Positions 23,657 to 32,023 are shown, numbered from the stretch's first letter. The stretch is DNA of 32,023 nt from Sphingomonas faeni (GCF_003053745.1 NZ_QAYE01000017.1:1-32023), one strand, 5' to 3'. Translations and numbers: made by a program. The notes: generated from the letters alone by a model not told the origin.

Positions 23657-23760
23657 CCCCTCCCTGGGGAGGGGTTGGGGGTGGGTCGGACGGCTTGAGC
23701 CGCTTCGGTTCGGACATGCGGAAGCCGACCTACCCCCTGCCCCTCCCTTTCAGGGAGGGG
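23657..23760. repeat. Paired extragenic palindrome (REP doublet)
   Basis: A hairpin CCCCTCCCTGGGGAGGGG with flank TTGGGGGTGGGTCGG is mirrored 60 bp later by CCGACCTACCCCCTG and CCCCTCCCTTTCAGGGAGGGG read in the opposite sense. This head-to-head pair of G/C-rich palindromes is of REP/BIME type. It lies right after nasS and before the leader RNA of the nitrate genes. A similar doublet is at 28298-28395. Confidence 0.75.
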
Positions 23761-23853
23761 TGTTTTAGCGGTCAATCGCCCCGCCAAACCCAAATCTGCT
23801 GCACCCGCGAAATGATGCTTGCGCGATACGGCCACTTCGGTCATCTTCGCATT

Positions 23854-23910
23854 GTCCGGCGAGGGAGTCGGACACGAAATCATCGCGAGACTGGTTCCAA
23901 CGAGGGGACC
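23854..23910 (+). ncRNA. Candidate ANTAR-binding leader hairpins
   Basis: Two stems in the leader of the nitrate genes. The first, GTCCGGC-GAGGGA-GTCGGAC (23854-23873), has a 7-bp stem with one wobble and a hexaloop. The second, GGTTCC-AACGAG-GGGACC (23893-23910), has a 6-bp stem with one wobble and a hexaloop with A1 and G4, the bases known to be read by ANTAR proteins. They are 19 nt apart and lie 41 bp before an intrinsic terminator, fitting NasT-controlled antitermination. The first loop has G4 but not A1. Confidence 0.65.
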
Positions 23911-23920
23911 TGACCGCGTA

Positions 23921-23940
23921 GGACGATCCACCGATCGTCC
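23921..23940 (+). promoter_or_regulatory. Leader stem GGACGATC-CACC-GATCGTCC
   Basis: A perfect 8-bp stem with a 4-nt loop, located between the ANTAR-type hairpins and the terminator. It may shape the switch between terminated and read-through forms of the leader. Confidence 0.5.
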
Positions 23941-23950
23941 ATAGGCAACG

Positions 23951-23996
23951 AAGCCGCTCCGATGCGTCCGCAAGGTCGCCGTCGGGGCGGCTTTTT
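23951..23996 (+). terminator. Leader intrinsic terminator of nitrate genes
   Basis: AAGCCGCTCCGA (23951-23962) pairs with TCGGGGCGGCTT (23982-23993) over 12 positions with one wobble; TTTTTCTTT follows directly. It lies 30 bp before the narK-like start, downstream of nasTS, so it stops transcription before the structural genes unless NasT acts. Confidence 0.82.
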
Positions 23997-24025
23997 CTTT
24001 GTCCATCGCAGATGGGGAACCGACC

Positions 24026-25408
24026 ATGTTGTTCGCATCACCAGGTATCGACACCGCCGCGCCGAAAGCCACCAGGATCGACCTGTTCAGCGCCACCACG
24101 CCGCAGATGCGCGCGTTCCACGTCACGTGGCTCGCGTTCTTCGTGTGCTTCTTCGCATGGTTCGCCGCCGCGCCGTTGATGCCGCTGATCAAGGCCGAGT
24201 TCGGCCTCAACAAGGATCAGATTGCCAACATCAACATCGCCGCGGTCGCGGTAACGATTCTGGTGCGGCTGGTGGTCGGGCCGCTCTGCGACCGGTTCGG
24301 CCCCCGGCGCACCTATACGTGGCTGCTGCTGATCGGTGCGATCCCGGTGTTCGGGCTGGCGTTCGCGCAGACCTACGAGACGTTCCTGTTCTTCCGCCTC
24401 GCGATCGGTGCGATCGGCGCATCGTTCGTGATCACGCAATATCATACCAGCGTAATGTTCGCGCCCAACGTGGTTGGTACCGCGAACGCGACCGTCGGCG
24501 GCTGGGGCAATGCCGGTGGCGGCGCGGCGCAGAGCCTGATGCCGCTGGTCGTCGCGGCGCTGGTCGGCCTAGGCGTCGAGCACGCGTTCGGCTGGCGCGC
24601 GGCGATGTTCGTGCCGGGTGTCGCGATGGTCGCGATGGCGTTCGTCTACGCGCGCTACACGCAGGATACGCCGCAGGGCGACATCGTCGACCTCCGCGCC
24701 GCGGGCATCGAACTCGAGGGCGGCAAGGCTACGGGCATGGCGATCTTCCGCCGCGCCGCCGCCAATTACCGCACCTGGATGCTGGCTGCGACCTATGGCG
24801 CGTGCTTCGGGGTTGAGATCTTCATCCACAACATCGCGGCGAGTTACTACGTCGATCGGTTCGGGCTTTCGCTGACCAACGCGGGACTGGCAGCAGGGAT
24901 CTTCGGTGGCCTCGCGCTGTTCGCCCGTGCGCTCGGCGGGATCGCGAGCGACCGGATCGCGCTCAGCAAAGGCCTAGATGGCCGCGCGCTGCTGTTGTCC
25001 GCGCTGATGCTCGGTGAAGGCGTCGGGCTGGTGCTGTTCGGTCATGCCGGCAGCGTGACGCTCGCGATACTGGCGATGACGATGTTCGGGCTGTTCACGC
25101 ACATGGCGTGCGGCGCGACCTATGCGCTGGTGCCGTTCATCGACCGCAAGGCGCTGGGCGGTGTCGCCGGGCTGATCGGCGCGGGCGGCAATATCGGCGC
25201 GGTCGCGGCGGGGTTCCTCAACAAAGCGTCGGCCACCCCGCAGCAATGTCTCATCGTGCTCGGCTACGTCGTCGCAGGCACCGCGGTCTGCGCGCTCGCC
25301 GTCCGCTTCTCCGCCACGCACAAATCGAACGAGCGCGCGCTGCTCGACGCGGCGCTCGACGCACGCCGCACCAGCGACCGCTCGGTCAACGGCGCGCTCC
25401 CCGCATGA
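24026..25408 (+). CDS. narK: Nitrate/nitrite MFS transporter (NarK/NasA type)
   Basis: 460-aa major-facilitator protein with about 12 membrane segments; it brings nitrate in and may export or import nitrite. NNP-family hallmarks are visible: VRLVVGPLCDRFGPRRTYTW after helix 2, the first nitrate signature around TANATVGGWGNAGGGAAQSL in helix 5, and the second around GLIGAGGNIGAVAAGFL in helix 11. The start at ATG 24026 has GGGGA eight bases upstream; an earlier frame from 23999 overlaps the terminator. It is the first structural gene after the ANTAR leader. A possible start of nirB overlaps its stop (ATGA). Confidence 0.93.
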   Translation: MLFASPGIDTAAPKATRIDLFSATTPQMRAFHVTWLAFFVCFFAWFAAAPLMPLIKAEFGLNKDQIANINIAAVAVTILVRLVVGPLCDRFGPRRTYTWLLLIGAIPVFGLAFAQTYETFLFFRLAIGAIGASFVITQYHTSVMFAPNVVGTANATVGGWGNAGGGAAQSLMPLVVAALVGLGVEHAFGWRAAMFVPGVAMVAMAFVYARYTQDTPQGDIVDLRAAGIELEGGKATGMAIFRRAAANYRTWMLAATYGACFGVEIFIHNIAASYYVDRFGLSLTNAGLAAGIFGGLALFARALGGIASDRIALSKGLDGRALLLSALMLGEGVGLVLFGHAGSVTLAILAMTMFGLFTHMACGATYALVPFIDRKALGGVAGLIGAGGNIGAVAAGFLNKASATPQQCLIVLGYVVAGTAVCALAVRFSATHKSNERALLDAALDARRTSDRSVNGALPA

Positions 25409-25446
25409 CCCTCCCTTCCCCGGCTCCAACCCGACTGGACGATCTG

Positions 25447-27948
25447 ATGGAACACCAAACCCCCTGCCCCGACACCCCCTTTTCCAAGCGGCGCGAGCAC
25501 CTCGTCGTGATCGGCAACGGCATGGCCGGCTGTCGCGCGGTCGAGGAACTGATCGCACGCGACCCTACCCGGTACCGCGTGACGATCTTCGGCGCCGAGC
25601 CGCATGTGAATTACAACCGCATCATGCTGTCGCCGGTGCTGGCGGGCGAGAAGACGTTCGAGCAGATCGTCATCAACGATCACGCCTGGTACGCGACCAA
25701 CACGATCGAACTCGTGACCAGCGACCCGGTGCAGGCGATCGACCGCGTGGCCAAGACCGTCACCGCGCGCTCCGGCCTGACGGTATCGTACGACCGGCTT
25801 CTGATCGCGACCGGCTCCGATCCGTTCATAATCCCCGTCCCCGGCAACGACCTGCCCGGCGTGATCTCGTTCCGCGACATGGCGGACGTCGACCACATGC
25901 TGGAGGCTGCGGGCAAGGGTGGAGCGGCGGTCGTCATCGGCGGCGGGCTGCTCGGGCTGGAGGCCGCACACGGGCTCACGCTGCGCGGGATGAAGGTCAC
26001 GGTGATCCACCTGATGCCGACACTGATGGAGCGGCAGCTCGACGAGGCGGCGGGGTGGCTGCTCAAGTCGGCGCTGGAATCGCGCGGTCAGGTGATCCTC
26101 ACCGAAGCGAATACCGCCGAGATCGTCGGCGATACCCGCGTCGAGGGCGTGCTGCTCAAGGATGGCACGCTGATCCCCGCCAGCCTCGTCGTCATGGCGG
26201 TCGGCATCCGTCCCTCGGTCGCGCTCGCGCGCGACGCCGGGCTGGAGATCGGCCGCGGGATCAAGGTCGACGACCACATGGTCACCAGCGACGCGTCGAT
26301 CCTGGCGGTCGGCGAATGCGTCGAGCATGACGGCAACGTCTACGGTCTCGTCGCGCCCCTGTGGGACATGTGCCGCGCGCTCGCCGATGGGCTGACCGAC
26401 AGTCACAGCGGCTATCGCGGATCGGTGACCTCGACCAAGCTGAAGGTCGCCGGGCTCGACGTGTTCTCGGCGGGCGATTTCTCCGGTGGTGCAGGCGCGG
26501 AGGACATCGTCTTGCGCGATGCGTCGCGCGGCATCTACAAGCGCGTCGTGGTCAAGGACGACCGGATAGTCGGCGCGGTGCTGTACGGCGACACGACCGA
26601 TGGCGGCTGGTATTTCGATCTGCTCAAGCGGGCGGAAGACATCGCGCCGATCCGCGACATGCTGATCTTCGGCCAGTCGTTCGCCTCGGGAGGAGGCACC
26701 GCGGACCCTAAGGCGGCCGTTGCGGCGCTCTCCGACGATGCGGAGATCTGCGGCTGCAACGGCGTCACAAAGGGCAAGGTCGTGGCGTGCATCGGCGCCG
26801 GCAACGCGACGCTCGACGCGGTCCGCGCGACCTGCAAGGCGTCGGCATCGTGCGGATCGTGCACCGGACTGGTCGAGACGCTGCTCGCGGTCACGCTGGG
26901 CGACGAGTATTCGGGCGAACGTTCGGTGAAGACGATGTGCAAATGCACCAGCTTCGGCCACGACGACGTCCGCCGCGAGATCGTCGCGCAGAGCATGCGA
27001 TCGATCCCCGAAGTCATGCAGAAGATGAGCTGGTCGACGCCCGACGGATGTTCGTCGTGCCGGCCTGCGCTCAATTACTATCTGCTCTGCGCATTGCCGG
27101 GCGACTACAAGGACGACCAGCAGAGCCGCTACGTCAACGAGCGCGTGCATGCCAACATCCAGAAGGACGGCACCTATTCTGTCGTGCCGCGGATGTGGGG
27201 CGGGCTCACCAACCCGCGCGAGCTGCGCGCGATCGCCGATGTCGTCGAGAAATACGACGCGCCGATGGTCAAGGTGACGGGCGGCCAGCGGCTCGACATT
27301 TTCGGGATCAAGAAGGAGGATCTCCCCGCGGTCTGGGCCGATCTCAACGCCGCCGGGATGGTCAGCGGGCATGCATACGGCAAGTCGTTGCGCACCGTGA
27401 AGACCTGCGTCGGCTCGGACTGGTGCCGGTTCGGGACGCAGGATTCGACCGGGCTCGGCGTCAAGGTCGAGCGGATGACCTGGGGCAGTTGGATGCCGCA
27501 CAAGTTCAAGATCGCGGTCAGCGGCTGCCCGCGCAACTGCGCCGAGGCGACGATCAAGGATTTCGGCGTGGTGTGCGTCGACAGCGGCTACGAGCTGTCG
27601 GTCGGCGGCAATGGCGGGATCAAGGTCCGCGCGACCGACTTCCTGTGCAAGGTCGCGACCGAGGAAGAGGCGATGCATTACTGCGCCGCGTTCATCCAGT
27701 TGTACCGCGAGGAGGCGCGCTATCTGGAGCGCACCGCGCCGTGGATCGAGCGCATCGGCGTCGAGTATATTCGAGAACGGATCGCCGAGGACCCGGAGGG
27801 TCGCGATGCGCTGGCGGCACGGTTCCTGTTCTCGCAGCAATTCACGCAGGACGATCCGTGGGCGGCACGCGCGGCGGGGGAGCATCGCGAGCAGCATGCG
27901 CCGATGGCGCGGTTCACGCCTCTGGACGCATCGAGGGAAATGGCATGA
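25447..27948 (+). CDS. nirB: NADH nitrite reductase large subunit
   Basis: 833-aa assimilatory nitrite reductase large subunit: NADH passes electrons through FAD, [2Fe-2S] and [4Fe-4S]/siroheme to reduce nitrite to ammonium. In order: FAD site VVIGNGMAGC; NAD site VVIGGGLLGLEAAHGL; BFD-like [2Fe-2S] segment CGCNGVTKGKV to CGSCTG (about 432-475); a second Cys group CKCTSFGHDD to DGCSSCRPALNYYL; the siroheme domain with CVGSDWCRFGTQD (about 655) and SGCPRNCAEATIKD (about 692). Length is normal. ATG 25447 has GGA seven bases upstream; ATG 25405, overlapping the narK stop, would add 14 residues. nirD follows with an ATGA overlap. Confidence 0.95.
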   Translation: MEHQTPCPDTPFSKRREHLVVIGNGMAGCRAVEELIARDPTRYRVTIFGAEPHVNYNRIMLSPVLAGEKTFEQIVINDHAWYATNTIELVTSDPVQAIDRVAKTVTARSGLTVSYDRLLIATGSDPFIIPVPGNDLPGVISFRDMADVDHMLEAAGKGGAAVVIGGGLLGLEAAHGLTLRGMKVTVIHLMPTLMERQLDEAAGWLLKSALESRGQVILTEANTAEIVGDTRVEGVLLKDGTLIPASLVVMAVGIRPSVALARDAGLEIGRGIKVDDHMVTSDASILAVGECVEHDGNVYGLVAPLWDMCRALADGLTDSHSGYRGSVTSTKLKVAGLDVFSAGDFSGGAGAEDIVLRDASRGIYKRVVVKDDRIVGAVLYGDTTDGGWYFDLLKRAEDIAPIRDMLIFGQSFASGGGTADPKAAVAALSDDAEICGCNGVTKGKVVACIGAGNATLDAVRATCKASASCGSCTGLVETLLAVTLGDEYSGERSVKTMCKCTSFGHDDVRREIVAQSMRSIPEVMQKMSWSTPDGCSSCRPALNYYLLCALPGDYKDDQQSRYVNERVHANIQKDGTYSVVPRMWGGLTNPRELRAIADVVEKYDAPMVKVTGGQRLDIFGIKKEDLPAVWADLNAAGMVSGHAYGKSLRTVKTCVGSDWCRFGTQDSTGLGVKVERMTWGSWMPHKFKIAVSGCPRNCAEATIKDFGVVCVDSGYELSVGGNGGIKVRATDFLCKVATEEEAMHYCAAFIQLYREEARYLERTAPWIERIGVEYIRERIAEDPEGRDALAARFLFSQQFTQDDPWAARAAGEHREQHAPMARFTPLDASREMA

Positions 27949-28283
27949 TCGGCGAATGGCTCGATATCGGCTGGGTCGACGAGATCCCGGTCCGCGGCAG
28001 CCGCACGGTGCAGGTCACCGGCGGCGACGACATTGCGGTGTTCCGCACCGGCGACGGCAAGGTCTTCGCGCTTGCGGACCGGTGCCCGCACAAGGGTGGG
28101 CGACTGTCGCAGGGCATCGTGCACGGCGGCGCGGTGGCGTGCCCGCTGCACAACTGGCGGATCGCGCTGGATACGGGCGAGGCGCTGGGCGAGGACAAGG
28201 GGTGTACGCCGGTGATCCCAGTGAAGGTGTCGGGGGGCCGGGTTTTGCTCTGCCGCACCTCAACCATGAAAGCCGCCGCATGA
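27945..28283 (+). CDS. nirD: NADH nitrite reductase small subunit
   Basis: 112-aa Rieske-like small subunit of nitrite reductase. It starts MIGEWLDIGWVDEIPVRGSR and has CPHKGGRLS and CPLHNWRIALDTG, the two Cys-X-His boxes of a Rieske [2Fe-2S] site, both intact (C47, H49, C66, H69 approximately). Many NirD proteins have lost these ligands, so this copy may still carry a cluster. The ATG overlaps the nirB stop (ATGA) and GGGAA lies upstream. It is followed by a paired palindrome, then nasA. Confidence 0.93.
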   Translation: MIGEWLDIGWVDEIPVRGSRTVQVTGGDDIAVFRTGDGKVFALADRCPHKGGRLSQGIVHGGAVACPLHNWRIALDTGEALGEDKGCTPVIPVKVSGGRVLLCRTSTMKAAA

Positions 28284-28297
28284 GCGCGCCACTGCTC

Positions 28298-28395
28298 CCT
28301 CTCCCCTCCGGGGAGAGGGCCGGGGTGAGGGTTTGGGGCGTGTGCTGGCCTTCCCAACTACCCCTCACCCAACCCTCTCCCCAATTGGGAGAGGG
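28298..28395. repeat. Paired extragenic palindrome (REP doublet) between nirD and nasA
   Basis: CCCTCTCCCCTCCGGGGAGAGG with flank CCGGGGTGAGGGT is mirrored by ACCCCTCACCCAA and a second stem CCCTCTCCCCAATTGGGAGAGGG. The last arm ends three bases before the nasA start and provides its ribosome binding site (GGGAGAGGG). Same general type as 23657-23760. Confidence 0.75.
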
Positions 28396-28398
28396 CTA

Positions 28399-30993
28399 AT
28401 GGCCTCCGTTCGCACGACGTGCGCGTATTGCGGTGTCGGCTGCGGTATCCTCGCGACCCCGACCGGGGAGCGGTCCGTCACGATCAAGGGCGACCCTGAC
28501 CACCCCGCCAATTCCGGCAAGCTCTGCTCGAAGGGTACGCATCTCGGCGAAACGATCGGACTCGAAGGCCGCCTGCTGACCCCCATGATCGGCCAGCGTC
28601 GCGCATCCTGGGACAAGGCGCTCGACCTCGTCGCGAAACGCTTCCGCGACACGATCGCACAGCACGGCCCGAACAGCGTCGCGTTCTATGTCTCCGGACA
28701 ACTGCTCACCGAGGACTATTACGTCGCCAACAAGCTGATGAAGGGCTTCATCGGCTCGGCCAACATCGACACCAATTCGCGGCTTTGCATGGCGAGCGCA
28801 GTCGCGGGCCACATGCGCGCGTTCGGCGAGGACATCGTGCCCGCGAGCTACGACGATCTCGACGCCGCCGACCTGATCGTGCTGGTCGGGTCGAACACCG
28901 CCTGGTGCCATCCGATCGTCTATCAACGCATCCGCGCGCGCTGCGACGCCGGCGCCAAGCTCGTCGTGATCGACCCGCGCCGGACCGAGACCGCGGACGA
29001 GGCGGACCTTCATCTTGCAATCCGCCCCGGCACCGACGTCGCGCTGATGAACGGCCTGCTCGCGTGGTGTCGCGACGCGGGCGTGGTCGACTACGACTAT
29101 CTCGCCGCGCATGTCGCGACGCCCGATGCGTTCTGGGACCAGTTCGACGAGGGCAGCGACCTGTGGTCGGTCGCGCGCATCTGCGATGTTCCGCCGCAGG
29201 ATCTCAGGCGCTTCTTCGAACTGTTCGCCGCAACGCCGAAGACCGTGACGATGTTCAGCCAGGGTGTGAACCAGTCGCTGTCGGGCACCGATCAGGTCAA
29301 CGCGATCACCAACCTGCACCTCGCCACCGGCCGCATCGGCAAGCAGGGTGCAGCCCCCTTCTCGATCACAGGCCAACCCAATGCGATGGGCGGGCGCGAG
29401 GTCGGCGGGCTCGCGTCGAGCCTCGCCGCGCACATGGATTTCGCGCCCGAGAACGTAGCCCGCGTCGGCCGGTTCTGGGCCGCGCCCAACATGGCGACCA
29501 AGCCGGGGCTGAAGGCGGTCGACCTGTTCCGCGAACTCGGCAACGGCCGGATCAAGGCGCTGTGGGTGATGGCGACCAACCCCGCGGTGTCGATGCCCGA
29601 CGCCGGCCGCGTGCGCGAGGCGCTGGCGGCATGCCCATTCGTCGTCGTCTCCGACGTGATCGAGACGACCGACACATCGGTCCACGCGCACGTCCGCCTG
29701 CCCGCCGCGGCATGGGGGGAGAAGGACGGCACCGTCACCAATTCGGACCGCACGATCAGCCGCCAGCGCGCGTTCATGGCCGCGCCCGGCGACGCAAAAC
29801 CGGATTGGTGGATCATCTCCGAAGTCGGGCGGCGGATGGGCTGGAAGACGGCATTCTCCTACGACCGCCCCGCCGAGATCTGGCGCGAGCATTGCCGGCT
29901 GTCGTCCTATGAGAATAACGGCACGCGGCTGTTCGCGCTTCCCGGTCATACCGCCAAGGGCAATGCGGAATACGATGCGATGATGCCGTTCCGTTGGGGC
30001 GGCGCACCCTTCGCGGACGGCCGGTTCTCGACTCCCGATGGCCGTGCCCGCCTCGTGCCAGTGGCGCAAAGGCCGGTTGCCGCACCACTCGCCCCATGGC
30101 CGATGACACTCAATACCGGGCGCTACCGCGACCAGTGGCATACGATGACCCGTACCGGCCTGTCGCCCAAACTCGCGCGCCACCGCGAGGAGCCGCTGGT
30201 CGAGATTCACCCCCACGACGCGGTACGGCTTGGGATCGTGGATGGCGGCCTTGCGCGCGTACTCACGCCGCAGGGCGACAGCCTCTTCCGCGCGAGCGTC
30301 GTCGCGACGCAGCGGATCGGCGAGCTGTTCGTACCGATCCACTGGACAGACCGCACCGCGACCGGCGGCCGTGCCGGGCTGCTGCCTCGCCCGCTAGCCG
30401 ACCCTGTCTCGGGTCAGCCGGGCTTCAAAACCACGCCCGTTCGGATCGAGCCCGTCGCGACTGAATGGCGCGGCTTCGTCGTGGTCCGCGGCGAACTGGC
30501 GACGCGCCCCGATTGCCTGTGGGCGACGCGCGTCGCGGTACCGGGTGGAACGGCGTGGGACATGGCGGGCAACGGCGACGCCGCCGCACTCGACGCGTTG
30601 CTGCCGAAGGGCCAGCGGATCGAGGCGGTCGATGCGGCTCGGGGCTCCCGCCGGATCGCAATATTGGAGGGCGGCAAGCTCGCCGCAGTGCTGTTCGTGA
30701 CCCGGGACGGTGCACTTCCGCCCCGCGACTGGCTCGTTGCACAACTGAGCAAGGCCATCGCCGCACCCACCCTACTCGCCGGCCGCGCGCCGGGCGTGCA
30801 GATCGACCGTGGCCCGATCGTCTGCGCGTGCTTCGACGTCGGGCTGAAGGCCATCCTCGCCGCGATCGCCGACCAGCATCTCGCCGACGTCCACGCGATC
30901 GGGGCTGCGCTGAAAGCCGGCACCAATTGTGGATCCTGCCGCCCTGCCCTCGCCAAACTCCTCGTCACGCAAGGATCAGCAAATGTCGCATGA
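28399..30993 (+). CDS. nasA: Assimilatory nitrate reductase, molybdopterin catalytic subunit
   Basis: 864-aa molybdopterin oxidoreductase that reduces nitrate to nitrite in the cytoplasm. The N-terminal [4Fe-4S] ligands are C8, C11, C15 (CAYCGVGC) and C43 (GKLCSKG). The molybdopterin region has SGQLLTEDYYVANKLMKGFI, NIDTNSRLCMASAV, then GKQGAAPFSITGQPNAMGGR and VMATNPAVSMPDAGR. A C-terminal BFD-like [2Fe-2S] module (CACFDVG to NCGSCRPAL, from about residue 808) marks the NasA type that receives electrons from a reductase or ferredoxin; no separate NasB/NasC flavoprotein is in the window. No Tat signal. ATG 28399 follows GGGAGAGGG. The cobA start lies within its last codons. Confidence 0.95.
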   Translation: MASVRTTCAYCGVGCGILATPTGERSVTIKGDPDHPANSGKLCSKGTHLGETIGLEGRLLTPMIGQRRASWDKALDLVAKRFRDTIAQHGPNSVAFYVSGQLLTEDYYVANKLMKGFIGSANIDTNSRLCMASAVAGHMRAFGEDIVPASYDDLDAADLIVLVGSNTAWCHPIVYQRIRARCDAGAKLVVIDPRRTETADEADLHLAIRPGTDVALMNGLLAWCRDAGVVDYDYLAAHVATPDAFWDQFDEGSDLWSVARICDVPPQDLRRFFELFAATPKTVTMFSQGVNQSLSGTDQVNAITNLHLATGRIGKQGAAPFSITGQPNAMGGREVGGLASSLAAHMDFAPENVARVGRFWAAPNMATKPGLKAVDLFRELGNGRIKALWVMATNPAVSMPDAGRVREALAACPFVVVSDVIETTDTSVHAHVRLPAAAWGEKDGTVTNSDRTISRQRAFMAAPGDAKPDWWIISEVGRRMGWKTAFSYDRPAEIWREHCRLSSYENNGTRLFALPGHTAKGNAEYDAMMPFRWGGAPFADGRFSTPDGRARLVPVAQRPVAAPLAPWPMTLNTGRYRDQWHTMTRTGLSPKLARHREEPLVEIHPHDAVRLGIVDGGLARVLTPQGDSLFRASVVATQRIGELFVPIHWTDRTATGGRAGLLPRPLADPVSGQPGFKTTPVRIEPVATEWRGFVVVRGELATRPDCLWATRVAVPGGTAWDMAGNGDAAALDALLPKGQRIEAVDAARGSRRIAILEGGKLAAVLFVTRDGALPPRDWLVAQLSKAIAAPTLLAGRAPGVQIDRGPIVCACFDVGLKAILAAIADQHLADVHAIGAALKAGTNCGSCRPALAKLLVTQGSANVA

Positions 30994-31801
30994 TTTCACG
31001 CCCGGTTCGGTCTGGCTGGTCGGTGCCGGCCCCGGCGATCCCGACCTTCTCACGCGGAAAGCCGAGCGGCTGATCGCGGCGGCCGACGTCGTGTTCTACG
31101 ACGCGCTGGTCGGCCCGGGCGTCCTTGCGCTCATCCCCGCCCGCACCGAAGTCGTGAGTGTCGGCAAGCGATCGGGGCGACATTCGAAGGATCAGGTCTC
31201 GATCAACGTCTTGCTCGCCAGGGCAGCGCGCGCGGGCAAGCGCGTCGTCCGGCTCAAGGGCGGAGATCCGTCGATCTTCGGCCGCTCGACCGAAGAGCTC
31301 GACCACCTCGCCGCCAACGGCATCACGGTGCGGATCTGCCCCGGCATCACCGCCGCCAGCGCCGCTGCGGCGTCGGGTGGCGCCTCGCTGACGCTGCGCG
31401 GCCTCGCACGAAAGCTGACGTTCGTCACGGCACACGCCCGCGCCGGCGAAGCGCTCGATCTTGACTGGACCGCGCTCGCCGCGTCCGATGCCACGCTCGC
31501 AATCTACATGGGCCGCGCCGCCGCCGCCGAAGTCTCGCGCAACCTGATCGCCGCCGGTCGCGCGCCCGACACGCCGGTGATGGTCGCGGTCAACGTTTCG
31601 CTTCCGACCGAACGCATCATTCGAGGTCGATTGTCTGCGCTCGCCTTCCTGGTCGAAACGATAAGCGATTGCGATCCATCTCTGCTGCTGATCGGCGAAG
31701 CCGTCGCTGCGGCACCCAACGAAGGCACGGGGTATTCCGGATTGCTATCGACAGTGGCAGCTCGTGTGAATCAGATGTTGCCCGAGGGCAGTTTGCACTG
31801 A
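30983..31801 (+). CDS. cobA: Uroporphyrinogen-III C-methyltransferase
   Basis: 272-aa S-adenosylmethionine-dependent methyltransferase making precorrin-2, the first step to the siroheme used by NirB. The family signatures are VWLVGAGPGDPDLLT (10-24) and VVRLKGGDPSIFGRSTEE (88-105), with later CPGITAASAAAASGG and IYMGRAAAAEVS. The methyltransferase ends near LLLIGEAV; about 30 further residues (TGYSGLLSTVAARVNQMLPE and so on) are not typical and are AT-richer, so the tail may have been changed by an insertion. ATG 30983 overlaps the end of nasA by 11 bp with AAGGA upstream. A CysG-type dehydrogenase/ferrochelatase is not in the window. Confidence 0.94.
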   Translation: MSHDFTPGSVWLVGAGPGDPDLLTRKAERLIAAADVVFYDALVGPGVLALIPARTEVVSVGKRSGRHSKDQVSINVLLARAARAGKRVVRLKGGDPSIFGRSTEELDHLAANGITVRICPGITAASAAAASGGASLTLRGLARKLTFVTAHARAGEALDLDWTALAASDATLAIYMGRAAAAEVSRNLIAAGRAPDTPVMVAVNVSLPTERIIRGRLSALAFLVETISDCDPSLLLIGEAVAAAPNEGTGYSGLLSTVAARVNQMLPEGSLH

Positions 31802-32023
31802 GAACTGACGATCTCTCTTGGCGACTGGGACTTCCGGAATTGGGGGATCTACCACGAGCCGGCGTAGTACTCTGCTGCCTGCTCGGCAGGTGGTTGGGGT
31901 ATGCGCTCCCGGTGGGTTGGGTAGCACTGACCCATGTGTGGACGGCCCTCCGTTGGCAAGCTTGAACAGTCGCGTTGCAATGCTGGTTGGTGCGGCCATG
32001 TGTCCGACCTGTTAGTGCGGCTC
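31802..32023. other. Non-coding end, possibly a mobile-element terminus
   Basis: Lower GC than cobA, with no ribosome binding site or protein-like frame. It contains a small stem CCTGC-TCG-GCAGG (31878-31890) and G/T-rich stretches such as GGTGGGTTGGGTAG. It begins right after the atypical tail of cobA. This would suit the non-coding end of an insertion sequence whose transposase lies beyond the window, for example an IS110-type element, but that is inference. Confidence 0.35.

Noticed and set aside
23657..23760. Palindrome doublet considered as a terminator of nasS
   Set aside because: No T-run, and the same arrangement recurs before nasA, so a dispersed repeat fits better.
25264..27897. 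877-codon minus-strand frame opposite nirB
   Set aside because: Long antisense frame due to GC3 bias; nirB motifs are complete on the plus strand.
28396..30342. 648-codon minus-strand frame opposite nasA
   Set aside because: Antisense shadow; nasA has all cofactor ligands.
1..32023. CRISPR arrays, tRNA and rRNA genes
   Set aside because: No regularly spaced direct repeats and no cloverleaf or rRNA-like sequence were seen.

Overview
The window looks like chromosomal DNA of a Sphingomonas-type alphaproteobacterium. The grounds are high GC with strong GC3 bias in most genes, a Ros/MucR-family regulator, a nasT-nasS-narK-nirB-nirD-nasA-cobA nitrate assimilation block in sphingomonad order, paired G/C-rich extragenic palindromes, and lipoproteins with Pro/Thr linkers. 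No rRNA, tRNA or CRISPR array was seen. Genus is an inference from style, not from a marker gene.

Positions 1-7.2 kb are a lower-GC, sparsely coded accessory stretch. It has a MucR-like regulator lacking zinc-finger cysteines, a membrane GGDEF-EAL protein, a GFA-family zinc protein, a zinc-ribbon-like protein, a 59-aa protein and four lipoproteins (one only 46 aa), nearly all on the minus strand. Two related dyads (TGATGCAAAA/TTTTGCATCA) bracket one lipoprotein gene.

Positions 7.2-13.2 kb hold an unrecognised 470-aa minus-strand protein. Divergently comes a plus-strand cell-envelope block: a subtilase lipoprotein, a second lipoprotein, a small membrane protein whose frame is broken, and an exported protein.

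Positions 13.4-21.7 kb are the most unusual part. A 1012-aa relaxase-like protein (MobA/MobL-type His cluster) is followed by a sigma-70-like protein overlapping a small acidic protein and a 29-codon ORF. Four proteins of 172-178 aa sit among these; they appear to share a weak common pattern. Last comes a 219-aa protein with its own relaxase-like H...HxH motif. Most intergenic gaps carry a perfect or near-perfect hairpin without a U-tract, and an 88-bp concentric dyad lies in front of the sigma-like gene. This reads as an integrated mobile-element module of a kind I cannot name.

Positions 21.8-31.8 kb are the assimilatory nitrate/nitrite operon. NasT (ANTAR antiterminator) and NasS (cytoplasmic nitrate sensor) precede a leader RNA with candidate ANTAR hairpins and an intrinsic terminator. 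Then come the nitrate transporter, NADH nitrite reductase (NirBD), molybdenum nitrate reductase and uroporphyrinogen-III methyltransferase for siroheme. Nitrate enters through NarK, is reduced by NasA then NirBD, and CobA helps supply NirB's siroheme. The last ~220 bp after cobA are non-coding, lower in GC and may be the end of another mobile element.
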